Assembly: GCA_001630475.1 (NCBI GenBank)
Contig: KV419403.1
Coordinates: 602,159-666,158 of the forward strand
Length of the DNA stretch: 64,000 nucleotides
Direction of reading: 5' to 3'
Source: Sistotremastrum niveocremeum HHB9708
Lineage: Eukaryota; Basidiomycota; Agaricomycetes; Sistotremastrales; Sistotremastraceae
The notes beneath the pieces were generated by a model. The model saw only the letters and a list, made by a program, of their open reading frames with translations. It made no database searches and was not told the DNA's origin. This document shows positions 47,349 to 59,087 of this stretch, piece after piece; the first letter of the stretch is position 1; every line of letters begins with the position of its first letter. Made by a program: the position numbers and the translations under genes.

Positions 47349-49020
47349 TCATCCGTCATCCTTCCCAATGAAGTCTATTAGAGGTTTCACAACACCCGGT
47401 AATGCCGCCAGGCGGTCCGGTTGTAGTCCCTCCGGATCCTCCAGAACAGTCATGAACGTATCCAGCGTTCGACGAATCTTGGACAGCTGTGCTGGCGATA
47501 CGTGAACCTGGAATACGGGTAAATTATGTCCCGGGTATTTGGAGTCAACCAAAGAAAATACCTTGTTCGAAGGCTCTGCTGGGACTGGATCTAGAAGAAA
47601 GACAGGCCGTGGATGGATTAAAGCGTTGCTTTCCGGAACATTGTGCCCGTGTTCGTTATGACGATGGGGATAAAAGTGAGCTATTGAATCCGTGGTCTCC
47701 ATGGCGACGCCTGCGTGTAAATCGTGGAGATCTAGCAGTTATCATCAACTCGTCTACATTGCCAAGACAAGGTATAAAGAGGCTTACAATCAGAGTGTGA
47801 CAAAGTTTCGTCTGGCGTGGGTGTCCGATCGAGTGAAGGAGGGGAAGGGAAGAGAGAAGGAGCGCTATGCGAGTGCGAGATGGGGTTGAACGCAAGAGAA
47901 GGTTGGTGCGTGGCCACGCTTGGATCTTGATGATCATCGAGAGTTGATGCCCATGGCTACGAAAGAAAATGATGAAAGGTAATCCTCGATTTCTGTACGG
48001 CTAACGCACCAATATCCCAATCCGTAATTTCTGCTCCTTTTGATACGGCGGGTGATTCATTCCATGCGTGACCCGAATTCTGACTCTTCTCAAAGCTTCT
48101 CCTAACTCATTTCCATGTTCATCATTCCAGTCGGTCAGGGTAACGAGTAATTTTCCTTCGCATTCGTAGCGATCCATGATGCGTCGGTTGCGTTGTGGTC
48201 TGCGCTTAAGAGGATCGGCATGAGGAGCATGCTTGGTCTGAAAGCCTTGTCTCTGAGCGCAGTAGAATTCAAAGACAGATGAAGTGGACGTTGAAGAAAT
48301 GCCCTTCTGCGTGGACTTGCGCTGAGTTCGGTAGCTTCGCGAAGAGATTCAGAGATTCAGGAGAAGTATATCATGAGGATTTAGAGAGCGGGGTAGAGGT
48401 AGCATGAGTGATTGAAGCTTGCACATTTCATAACTGAACACTTACTTCCAACGATAATCCGTCGCATCACGAACCAGATTCGCCCAAAAGTGAGCTCTGC
48501 TCAGTTGGATTTTCTGTGGAGATATCGAGTCTTGTGAGGAGATAGCACCTGATAAATGGGCTTCTAGCTCAGGATTGAGTTTCAATTCTTCTTCGCCCGA
48601 CAAGAATACATCCAGCTCGTATGGCTGGCGTCGATGCTCATGGAGCACACGATGACAAGCCTCCCAAGGCACCGAAAGTCCCGGATGTTCTAGTGAGACT
48701 CTTCTCGTCAGGTCGACGGGGTTTGGTTTTGCTGGGTCCAAGACCATCCCGACACTTGTCGCATCCGTCGCAGACGCGTTCCCGAGCTCGAACTGATGAC
48801 CGACATCGACAGTATCACCGACACTTCCACCCAGTGGGCTCTCGTTCCTCTTCGCCATCTTTTTAGCTTGCTTTTTCGTACTGAGCCTCACGTACACCTT
48901 CTTGGTGCAGTCCTTGCACGTCGTCAGGTATCCTGAGCCGTTGAGTCGAGGAGCGAAGCTGTCATTGGGACCGCGATACGGACAAGTTTTGCATTTTCTG
49001 TCAGTGGACGTGTCTGACAT
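47349..49020 (-). CDS. Agaric-specific protein with Cys-rich N-terminal module
   Basis: Five exons on the minus strand: 49020-48446, 48334-48010, 47956-47788, 47731-47562 and 47507-47349 (465 aa). The start MSDTSTDRKCKTCPYRG opens a CxxC...CxxC module (CKTCPYRG, then TTCKDCTKK). The middle has a conserved-looking block: WANLVRDATDYRW, FEFYCAQRQGFQTKHAPHAD, RIMDRYECEGKLLVTLTDW and RVRIRVTHGMNHPPY, which I know from basidiomycete proteins of unknown role, often next to transposon-derived genes. The C-terminus ends in a helical LSKIRRTLDTFMTVLEDPEG segment. Longer upstream frame exists to 49164 but the ATG at 49020 starts right at the Cys module. Confidence 0.75.
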
Positions 49021-52000
49021 AGCTGTCTTCACGTTTGAAGGCTTTGCAGCCTCTGCCAACTGCCAGGCAGCTGAGACAGAGCGTGAGAAAAAGAAAGATC
49101 CGGGATAATCCCTCATCCGATTGCATGAGCCCGGGATTTTCCTTTTTCTTATTCGTTGCCGCATCGACTATAATCTTCGACATTAACTTGGGAGAGCTCT
49201 TGAACGCCGCCAAAGTCATGACGCACGGCGAATCATCATTTCAGGATGCAAATACTCCGTCCGTATACTAAATGGCCACTTGACTGGTTGTTCGGTAAAT
49301 CAGGTCACCCAAAGTCAGAAATGTGAAAGCTACAGCTCAATCACGGGCGATGGATTATATTGTAAGGCTTTGCGGTTTTATGCTCTGTATCAAACTAATC
49401 AACCCTCAAGATGTGGTTTGGCAGTGAATTCATCTATCACTATGGACAACTACAATTAACATCATCCTCGACGGAAGTTAACACCGACACCGCGGCATCG
49501 AAACTACATCAATTCATAGCTTCAAAGCAACGTGAGCGGGACGCGAAGGAATTCAGAATTACCTCCGCAACACACCGGCTCCATGATCATTGTGGTTAAT
49601 CTCGTGGAATGGACGATTTCTCCCACAAGGAATGGAGAGGTGTTGCGGAGGAGCCTCTTGAATCACCTTCATTAGCAATGGCAGTGACTACGAGGAAGAG
49701 ATAGAGAGAGCACGAGAAATCTTGGTCGGAAAGGTCAGTCATATCCATGAATCGTTGAGATGCTTGATGACGAAGGCGACGCAGGTGTCCGCAACACACC
49801 GGCTCCATGATCTCTGGTATCTTCTCCATGTAGTGGACATTCCACCAGCGAGAATGGAGTCTGGTGAAGCGGACAGCGGGCGCACCTTGTATCTCTCCAT
49901 CCATTTAACTCCACCGATCGCCCGCACAAGATACCCAACACTTTGGAACGACTTCTCTCATCATCTCGACTCTCCCGTTGGCGAAACAAACGAAGACGTG
50001 ACCATGGTTGATCTCCTCCAGAGATGGGAGTAGGTGTAGATCTGGTGTTCTACAGATAGTGAGTTTCAGGTCCAGTTTTATACTTGTGCCAGGGGTCAAA
50101 CGAGGCACTCCAGAGCACTGCATTTGAGTCCGATGCTTCGCATGAAGCTTCCCTGTAGCTTCCCGTGTAGCTTCCCTCCATGTGCAATCCACGTGGAAAT
50201 GGTTGTCATTTGCAACTGCGTACGTACGCTGGGGGACCTCAGACCGCAGGCGATTTCGGTGAGCTCGCTACTTTGACGTGTGTGATTTCCAATGATGATC
50301 TCATAGCTTTGATAGCGTGGCTGCGCACTCACTTTTTTGCCTCTTACACTTCTCTTCGTTCGGGTCACCACGAGAAGGACCCAGAAGCGTGTCCGCACGC
50401 GCCACACGGAGAAAGCGGGAGAAGATTATTTGGCGATCAATGTGTCATAGACGACGGGAGCTGTCATGAGCGTCCACTAGGAGCTAAAGCAGAGAGGTCG
50501 ACGTAAGATATCAAAGGGCGAGTGGTAAAAGATAGGCATTTTTTTCTCTTCGTTACACTCCGAGCGGCTGGGAAATATTTTTTGAGGACCTACTTCGCGG
50601 ACAGGCCGATCTTCTATTCGAAGCCGAGGCTTCTATCTCCACGTGGAAGAAATCATGACGAAAAAATAGACAAAATCACATGAACTAGCTTGATGCTGTT
50701 GTTGTCACGGTAACCTATTTTAGTCTAGTGTACAAGCTAGGACCCATCTCAGCCCGTCCGTGCTGTAGCAGGACAACCTCGACCTCAGGAGCTGGATGTC
50801 TGTTAGCTTCATCTGCGATCGTTGAACCTCATCAAGTTGCTCGGATCGATGACTCGCTGTTTCCGAAGATACCGCGTACGTCTCTTGCTGACGACCCGAC
50901 GCTCACGATCACTGCTAAGACAAATTTCCTTACGCATTTGCTTGGATTTGCTTGCTATGGGCGTTGGAAGCCTGATCTTGTACCAACATTTCTCCACATT
51001 TATTCCTTTCACGAAGACACGAAGAATTCTCGGGAACAAGTTTCTTCTCGACTCGACACCTAGCGTCTAGATTGTTGATGATGCCGATGGCTCAACGGGT
51101 ACTACTTCGGGACAATTCTAGGGTAGACCCTCTTCATTTGGGCCTTTCGACTAGCGAGGTCGCCCATGCGATCCGATTGGACCCAGCTCAAAAAGACTTT
51201 CGATAACGAGATCTTGTACAGCCCGCTATCTTGATTGATTTCCACGACGGCCGACCGAAGTACTCCGATTTGAAATCCCATTAAGCTTATCACTCCGAGC
51301 CGTTATGAGCGGCTCCTGCTTTTAGTGCGTTCCGTGGGTCTTGGAAACCTGTCTACTTCGGATCACGCGAGCCATACCGCTAATAGCATGGTCAACATTA
51401 TGATCTGACGATAAAACTTGTACTGAAGCTGTGCTGTGGCTCGTAGTATTCGACATAGCGCAAGTGAGCTACAACAAAGGCTGCATGACTGCATTGCCTT
51501 GCCACTATCGATCAAGAACCGAACACGAAAGACCAACCAGCCTGAGTATGCTCCGTTCTCAATCGTCTTACCATGTAGACGCGTCTCTCCTATTCGTCAA
51601 CAGAGAAGCCTCGGTGAAAAATCTGCTCAGGATGCGTCATAAGGGTCAAATGGTTGGACAACTAGTATCTATTGTTCGTGTGAGTGTATCCAATGTCTAT
51701 TTGACTTATCACAGTGTATGATTGGCAGACCTAGACTGTTGGCAATTCCTCAACAGGGTGAACGCTGTTCAGTCTCGCTAAGGTTTTGCACACGTTGACT
51801 GAAGGAGCTTTTCTCATCATCGCTTCTAGCGTTATCGGGCGGTGAAAATAGGGTGTTACAGAGCATGAATTGGGTGGTTGACATTGCGTACAGGAGCCAA
51901 CATAAAAGTGATAATTTACAATTAAATGAGGGTAGCCAATCAAAGGGCGGTAATGCGAAGACGAATTATATAAATAAAGCGCTGCCTATGCGTGCGCTGA

Positions 52001-52144
52001 ATGGCGTAAATGACGAGTGGTCCGATGTGTGTGTAAACCGATAGACGATGATGACCAATGTCTACGTTATGAAATGAGCACGGGAAGAAGTGGATGATAT
52101 CGAATTACTTACGAGTCAATGAAGCGAGCAAGCTCGGAACATTT
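49021..52144. other. Gene-poor stretch with a local duplication
   Basis: About 3.1 kb. A word of about 24 bp (CCGCAACACACCGGCTCCAT followed by GATC) occurs at 49565-49588 and again at 49793-49816 in different surroundings. Minus-strand frames at 49989-49596 are open (VADTCVAFVIKHL) but fit no family I know. AT-rich block at 50520-50680. No confident gene. Confidence 0.4.
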
Positions 52145-52288
52145 TCATGCAATTACGCAATAGCCATTGGCGGCCTGCTTGGTCTCCTCCTCGCGTGGCA
52201 GAGCCAGCTCCTCGGAATGTGACTGCGAGAGAGGGAGAGCGGCAGCGACGGTGGCCGTGACGGTAGAGATGAGCGTGAAGGCGTCCAT
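52145..52288 (-). CDS. Lipopeptide mating pheromone precursor (CaaX, CVIA)
   Basis: A 47-aa minus-strand frame, start at 52288 (MDAFTLISTVTATVAAALPL) and end NGYCVIA. Basidiomycete B-mating-type pheromone precursors are typically 40-60 aa, start MD(A/S)F, carry a charged processing site in the middle and end C-a-a-X, usually preceded by Gly-Tyr or similar. All of this is seen: the charged pair motif region ALPREEETKQ about 12 residues before the end, and CVIA for farnesylation. The mature peptide would be roughly the last 10-13 residues, farnesylated, proteolysed and methylated, and would act on an STE3-type receptor of a compatible mate. A longer frame upstream (from 52390) is not needed. 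A TATA box and three HMG-type sites lie upstream. No receptor gene was recognised in this window. Confidence 0.82.
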   Translation of the reverse strand: MDAFTLISTVTATVAAALPLSQSHSEELALPREEETKQAANGYCVIA

Positions 52289-52400
52289 GTCAATGAAGTG
52301 GTAAGAGGTTGGTAAAGGTGTGAGGTGGCTTGTAAAGCGAATGACTGGGAGAGACTGGGATGTGTCTGCTGAGGGAGAAAAGACTGGCAAACGACAGGAC

Positions 52401-52407
52401 CTTTATA
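52401..52407 (-). promoter_or_regulatory. TATA box of the pheromone precursor gene
   Basis: TATAAAG on the minus strand, about 113 bp upstream of the ATG at 52288; the leader would be about 80 nt. Confidence 0.55.
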
Positions 52408-52416
52408 CTAGAAGCA

Positions 52417-52549
52417 CTCTATTGTTCGACTGGTGGCATTGTGATTCGTGAACGTTCGTTCGTGACTCGAGGATCGTAGCAACAGCATTTGTGTGAACAC
52501 TCTATTGTTAGTCTACGCGGGTGAAATAATATTCGTCGCCTCTATTGTC
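52417..52549 (-). promoter_or_regulatory. Three HMG-box type sites upstream of the pheromone gene
   Basis: Three copies of a 10-bp word, in gene orientation AACAATAGAG (52426-52417 and 52509-52500) and GACAATAGAG (52549-52540), all in the same orientation. AACAAT is the core recognised by HMG/SOX-type proteins; HMG factors (Prf1, Mat2 and relatives) control pheromone genes in basidiomycetes. The first copy ends 10 bp from the TATA box. Confidence 0.55.
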
Positions 52550-55500
52550 TGTTTTGATTGTTTGAACTTCATCTGGCGGAGCGTGAAAGTCTAGGCAACA
52601 AATAATAGTGTTCCTTATATGAAGATTAGTAATCAGTATATTTCAAACAAGGAAGCTTGTCAAGGGGAGTCCAACCGGTGCCTCCGGGTAAATGTTTAAT
52701 AGAGGGTCGGTGCCTGGATCGACAAGGGAATCCGGCTCTCCCGCCTTATTGTGCAGATCTTAATTATCGGCTAAGATTCAGCAGACAAAAGAGACGGGTG
52801 GCACCGGAGTGCCAAATCAGGAGATAAGCAGGTGGCGCATCGGCAATCCAAGCGTTTCGCAGCATGCGGCGGTTTGTGCACATGGTATCGAAAACAGAGA
52901 CCCGGATACTCGCTTTTTCCTCGGAAGCACTGACCGACTGCTTTAGAGACTCTCCTGCGCTTGCGCTTGCGACCAGAACCGGATGTCATCCAATGATTCG
53001 AGATGTCCATCGTCACAGAGAGAAAGAGTCTCAAAGAAATATTTGAAACACGGTAGGACTGCCAATTCACAGCTTCCACACGGAGGGACGGAAGAATAAG
53101 GGGAAATGCGCATTAAAGTATCGCCTCGAACAATGCGAATGAATGTCTCGTCGAGACTTTCTAACGCCGTGATACAATAGTGCGAGGGCCATTTCGATTC
53201 CAGAGTTCTGACACTCGACAAAAAGACCACAGCTTGACAATAAGGTGAGGAACCAATGGAACATTTCGAACGGAAGCTGCGCATGGTGCGCTTATTATTC
53301 GCAATCTTGGACCGCCGCGATAAGAAAAAGCTTCGCAGCTGGATGAGACGCTCAGAGATGACACGAGTTGAGAGATTGATGTGTTCCATTAGGCATGACG
53401 GATGTCGTTAAGTGTGCTATTTATCGCAGAATGAGCCGGATGGCATGATGTAGATAGCGCTGGGGATCCGTGCACTTTGCCCTGGCGCCTTTTCGTGAAC
53501 ACGACGGGACAGATAAATGGCCAGACGAAATGACTGCGTCAGTTCGAACAGTTGGCACGCAGCGTATGGCTCTATATCGAAGTTGATTATCGAGGCTTCT
53601 CGACGACTGGCGTGGCGAATGCGAAAATCAAAGGTATCGCCCGAGGGGACCTTTATAGCGATCGATGCTTTCGGATTCGGTGGCGCATGTGAAGAATCCA
53701 ATACAAAACACGTCCCACTACACGGCCAGACATCCTTGCACGCGGAAAGCATGCACTATTTTTCGCAACATTGTTTGGCCCGAAATGCCTTGTTTCGATT
53801 AGGTTCGACTGAGAATAGGCGTAATTTTATTTGTTTTCAGTGGGAGAGAATCGAAGTAAATGTTTTAGCATGACCAAAATTACACACGGAGCCCGTCCCT
53901 TTTCCCATAATTAAATTTCTTGAAATTGACGTCTCAATATGAAGTGGCTCAGTGTCGGAGCTGAAATGTCAACTTGCTCCTTCTTCACCACCACCATGAC
54001 CCCCTTCAAAGTTCCTTCAGCCATGCGATTGCTCCGTCCTTGGTGCCTTGACTGAAGCCAGGCTGCTATCGATGGCCGACCTCCATGGAGGCTTCCTCGT
54101 CCGCTCTGTCACTCACTGTTTCGACGAAGGTTGATATCAAAGACTCTTCGGTGATTACAAGGTACCGGTGAGAGGTATGTGATCCAGTCAATGAGCTCGA
54201 AGTGGTATCCAATGCTGACTCCGCGTTGATAGACAATGATAGTGCCTTTCGTTCAAAAATTTCTCACCGTGTCGTACATCGCAAATCATCTGGCTAGGTG
54301 CGGGTCCTTGCACGGATGTTTGGTGTAGGTGGTCCTTTGCGTGTCACGACAAGGTGGCATAACCGTGTGGTGAGTATCTAAGTCATCATCAAGCCCTTGA
54401 ACTGTTTACTCATTCAGTGTCGCAGGCTCCAGAGTATGCCACTTATCAGTGTTCCACGCCGTCGCAGAGGACTAATGTGAGGTTCTGTACAGCTGTAGCA
54501 GTCGTGATAGCTTCCGAGGGTCTTGTAATGGTACTAGCATATGAACACTAGTCACGCCTGTAACATCATTATAGCCATAATATGATTTTTATGATTTTCG
54601 AGCATATTATTGGATTTCAAAGAAAAGAAAAATAGGACAGGAGGATTAACTGATCAACAGATCGGATTTGTTTCGAAATTACTTTTTGACAAATGCCCCA
54701 ATCTAATTCTGAACAATCGGGCCAATCCATGGCAAAAACTTAATTTTTTCACGCTTTCCGCGTGCCTCCAGAAAGGCATGCTTTTCGCGCGCAGGGATGT
54801 CGAGCCGTGTATCTCAATCAGAATTACTTCTGGCGTGCTGAGTCGAACGAAAAACATGGGTCCGGATCCGTGTAAGACGCTTCGGCCCATGCTTCGGCCT
54901 GCAATCAGACAGTCTGGCTTCAGCAACCGCTGCAAGCAGCGGAACTGACGGCCAGTCCTCCAAGCCTTCAGGGAGGAAGATTCCAGGCGACAACATCACA
55001 GCCAGAGGCCAGAACACGTCTCGGTCCATTATCCATGTGCAGACAAGGAGAGCTCAAATTGGGACTCCGACTTCAATTGCCGAATTGACCTCACCGAGCC
55101 TGACGTTGATAAAGAAAATCTTACTCGACTCAATGGTTTACGGAAAGCTCGATGCTTATTGTAAAAAGGCTCGTCAGTATCAGGACTCAAGAGATGCGCT
55201 GTAAATTTGTTGAAGGACTCGGGCGGCGATTTTCATTAAAAAAAAACTGGATCCTATTCTCGTGATCTTCCCTGTCAACACGAGGGGCGGAAACGCTTGA
55301 TTATAGCTGCTATTGTGCCATGAAGACAATAGCTATTTTTATTCATCATTATCCTCGTACACTTTTGTCATCAACTTCATTTCGAGGAGCTTGCTATCAT
55401 ACGCGTGGGAATATGCCTTATTATAGTCGGAACGGGTTTAACGATAAAGCCGAACCTCCGATTTTCTTTCGGATCCCGGATGTCATGGATTTCGCGAAAT

Positions 55501-56941
55501 TATCGTTCTCTCTCGACAAGGACCAACTCCATCTGTCCGCTCGTCTATTATTTTTCTCCTCAATTTCCGGACGGCTCTCAGGTTCATTATCAAACGAATT
55601 CTGTGCCAGACAACGCGGTAACTTCTATAGGTGGGGCCGTTAGCTCAAAAAGCTATGAATAGACTACCCGTCGTCAACTGTTCGGAATCGACACCGCTGT
55701 TCTGGCGTGCTAGCTGACCCTGTCGTTTCCCACATTCTGGCTATTTCTGTTTCATCGAAGAGTATCATGGTTTAACCTTTATCACCTCCATCTCTCTGAA
55801 CTCACCTCCAAAGCCTAGTATCAAACCTTTGTCAATGGCAAAATCATCCTCGCCAAAACAGAATTTAAAATTAAGCTCGAGGCTCCTCGCGTCCCATTTA
55901 CTCCGAGCTCCATCTACGATCCAAAGATGCCGGACCTTCTCTGTATACCCCATGGCGTCATGCCGTCGAGTCTGTTCTAGTGCGTAGATGTAAGAATATT
56001 TTAAGTCATCTTCCCAAGAACCCATGGAATGGCACCTTTAACGAGGATCAGAGACGATACAAGGTCAATACCGTAACAATCATTGGTCTTGGACATACGA
56101 TGGCCTGATTTCGTCCCTATTTTGGTCCTGCTCGCGAGAAAAGTTGAGGGTCGACTCTCAGACTACCGGGGCTTGTAGAGAGGGCCATCTCGTTCGACAC
56201 TTCTCCGTAGCATCTAAATGGTTCCACGTACGCTCGATACCCTCTTCTCTTCGGCTTGTTATCAGAATGACAGATGCCGAACGCAGAACTTGGGGTATAA
56301 AAGCTCGACGCTCGGCCGTCCAACATCGCGTCTCCAGCCAGGGATCACTGCGCTCACATTGTTATGATGGACCCTTTCCCTCGAAAATATCCCGGTCACC
56401 TCACTTCATCCTCCCACCTACCCGAGAATATCCTCACACTTGTCGGTGCCGCGAAACACTCATAGTAGACCATCAGCTGCCCGGATCATTATCCCTCAAA
56501 CTCCTCGAAGACGATCATGGAGCCATCAGCGCCGATGTCTGGTGCTTTTGCATTGAAGATCAACTCATTTGGAGAGGAACTTCTTTGGCTATCAGTGCTG
56601 AAAATCGGCGCGGAGGTTGCGTGAACACTCTTCGGGGAGTCAGAGAAATGGGCATTCTTTGATGTCGATAGTAGTCGATCAATGTCAGCCTTTACTCTCC
56701 CATACATGCTACATAATAGTTTCGTTCAATACGGAGATTCATTGACCCTAACTAAATCGTAAAAATTGCATACACGGCGAAATGTAATGGAGTTTGGAAC
56801 ATGGACATCAAAATACATACTCAGTGCCCTACAAAAATAAGTCGAACCATCAAGAGAATCACTCGGGCTCAATACAGCATAACTATCTTGCAAAAAAAAA
56901 GCAAAAGACAGGGTACAGCCCCAAGAAGAAGCAAAAGAAAG

Positions 56942-57026
56942 TGGTTCGTACGAGGGTCGAACTCGCGACCTTGGCGTATAATCTCAAGTATTAGCACCAC
57001 GCTCTAACCAACTGAGCTAACAAACC
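56942..57026 (-). tRNA. tRNA-Ile(AAU), second copy, with 11-nt intron
   Basis: Mature sequence identical to the copy at 43164-43248; the 11-nt intron differs (CTTGAGATTAT). The 3-prime trailer (CTTTCTTTTGCTTC) is also nearly shared, including the T tract. Confidence 0.95.
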
Positions 57027-57358
57027 CGGTTGAAGTTCTCGGCTCAATAAACGGCCATGATTTCTCTGACTATTTTCGCCGTTTTGGGACAATCATAATC
57101 CAAATCCGGCTTCGAGACTAATCCGGTATGAAGCTCGACATAGGAATGGGATCTCCGATGACCTGAGTCATATAATAATGCGATGATTGTCCGTCAAAAT
57201 AATGCATGTACCGTATCGTCAATGCAATGGTATCTGGTACCGCACTGGCAGCTCCACATCAGAACATAAAACATTTGCCATTATTGGCGATGTGGATAAT
57301 GCAAATATTATCGAAGTCATAGCTATCTTTCCGAATCAAGAGTCCTTTGGGAACACAA
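57027..57358. other. Intergenic
   Basis: Upstream of the tRNA and downstream of the lipase; nothing further recognised. Confidence 0.5.
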
Positions 57359-58575
57359 TCAAGCAGTGCATGCGTCGCTGCCCATCTCAACCCCGAAATA
57401 TGGCCCATCGTGATCGCTGAGCTTATCGTCCGCAACACTATTGCCATCACTACAGTTCTTATTCTCCTGCCCTGGGCAAGCGACATTATCTCCTGAGGTA
57501 GTGATGTGGATTTCGCCTGAGGGATGTTGGAAGGAGAGGAAAAGAGGAGGGAGGGTTGGAATTGGATCGTTTTTATTGGATGTATGGGAAAGTGAGGTTC
57601 CCAACTAGGGGTCCGAGTTGTTAGTTATGGATAGCGGAGGAAGAGGAGATGAGGACGAACAGTCTGGTCGACGAAATTCGCCCAATCTTGGTTCCCGCCC
57701 CTCGGAAGGCCGAATACGACACAATCCAACTTAATCCCCGTCAAGCTCCCCGTGAGAATGTTCGTCTTGATGTCGATCGCATCCATGACAGCGATCGCAG
57801 CTCCGAGGGAATGACCTGTGACAAGAACGTTCGTGATAGGTCCGGGAGATTGAGATGTAAGGGATTTGGACACGAGAGATGTTATTTGAGAGGAGGTTCG
57901 GAGGAACGTTTCTTGGAATCCTTTGTGAACTTTTACTCCCGCTACGTAGCGACATAATCAAAGAGGAGCGTCGGAGGAAGCGGAAATGAACATACAAGGG
58001 GCGGACGGGAATTCGGTGCTGCTTATTGGGGTCAGGCCGAGTGCCACATCGTTCGCGATTGATTGTCTACCCAGACGAAGCTTAGTACGGAGATTTCGAT
58101 TAGAACACAAAAGAGCGCACATATTTTCAGGATCGGTGCCTTGATGAGCAATTACGAGCGTTTGGGAGGATGGATCGTATGCGACATAAACTGGCGTCTC
58201 GTTAACATCGACTCACTCAAATCAGGATGAGGATGAGGATAGACGTACAGTCAGGAATGTCGGCGTTATCTGCTCCCTGTTGGTGAGTCTTACGAAGCGA
58301 ATGAGATGAGAGGAAGACGAACCTCCACTGGCCAATAACACCTTGATATCGGGTACACTTTGACAGGGTGCGCCACAATCCCATGCTTTGACAGCAGCAG
58401 TTGAACAGTATGCAATTTGAGAGAATCGAGCAGGTTTAAGGAGCGTCGCGGATATCGTATCCTGAGAAAGGGGTGTCGTGGATGCCGATGAAGAGGTTTG
58501 ACCGAAGCCCAAGAATGGAGATGGACGAGCAGAGACTAAAGAAAGAGAGAACACGACGACGGCGATGATCAACAT
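57359..58575 (-). CDS. Secreted class 3 lipase
   Basis: Extracellular triacylglycerol lipase of the fungal Lipase_3 family. Exons on the minus strand: 58575-58323, 58269-58249, 58211-58121, 58066-57996, 57941-57661 and 57604-57359 (320 aa). Signal peptide MLIIAVVVFSLSLVSA. Family landmarks: RFSQIAYCSTAAVKAWDCG, VYVAYDPSSQTLVIAHQGT (oxyanion region), the nucleophile elbow VTGHSLGAA with Ser near 190, VFGLPRGGNQDWANF, Asp near 252 (NKNDPIPTLPP) and His near 266-272 (FQHPSGEIHI). The C-terminal motif CPGQENKNC and HDGPYFGVEM is typical of basidiomycete members. One intron of 37 nt (58212-58248) is very short. Complete and probably active. Confidence 0.93.
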
Positions 58576-59087
58576 CGCTCAACGAAAGCCAACCGTACGT
58601 AAAGAAAGACAAAGGAGCGTGTACGTGTACAAGGTAAGCAGCGAAGAGCCGACAATTACAAGTAAGATCTAGGCGACCGTTGTTGTTGTAATCTGAGGAA
58701 CTTGAAGCAGGCTGTGCAGGTACGGCCACTCATTGAGGGACACCGTCGACCGAAATGGAGAAAGTGTTGAGATGATGCAGGGGATCATTGTGTCAGTAGC
58801 CAGACAAAGCAACGCAAGCCTGAGCACGCCGTGCCGGCATCAGATTTTGATGTCGCGGTCGACAACGATAAGACCGCCAACAGCGACGACGCAGCTTCTC
58901 CTAAGCAGATATGTAGCTCCTGAGGAATTTCGAGAACATCGAGGAGTCATCGAAGATGAGAGCGAGCTCGTCGTCGGACGCGTTGTCGGAGTTGCTTCAA
59001 TCTCCTTGAATGCTGTCATCGTCTCTTCGAACCGTTTTGTAACACTATTACTTATTACTTCTTCCTTTCTTTAGTACTGGGATACAA
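58576..59087. other. Divergent promoter region
   Basis: Lies between the lipase (minus) and the zinc-finger gene (plus), which start in opposite directions. Short frames only. Confidence 0.5.

Larger units (their letters stand above)
52289..56941. other. Long gene-poor stretch right of the pheromone gene
   Basis: The first 260 bp are the pheromone promoter. Beyond that I found no STE3 receptor and no second CaaX frame. Weak candidates: minus-strand frames at 53752-53417 and 53389-52943; a plus-strand hydrophobic stretch at about 55330-55660 preceded by an AG acceptor (ELAIIRVGICLIIVGTG), and minus-strand 56025-55765 (RHLWIVDGARSKW). None could be joined into a gene. Confidence 0.35.

Noticed and set aside
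51853-52044. A frame ending in C-V-N-R as a second pheromone
   Set aside because: The last residues are not an aliphatic CaaX box, and no MD(A/S)F-type start or charged processing site is present.
52289-56941. An STE3 pheromone receptor next to the pheromone gene
   Set aside because: I looked for a chain of hydrophobic exons on both strands and found only isolated pieces; nothing resembling the STE3 pattern could be joined.
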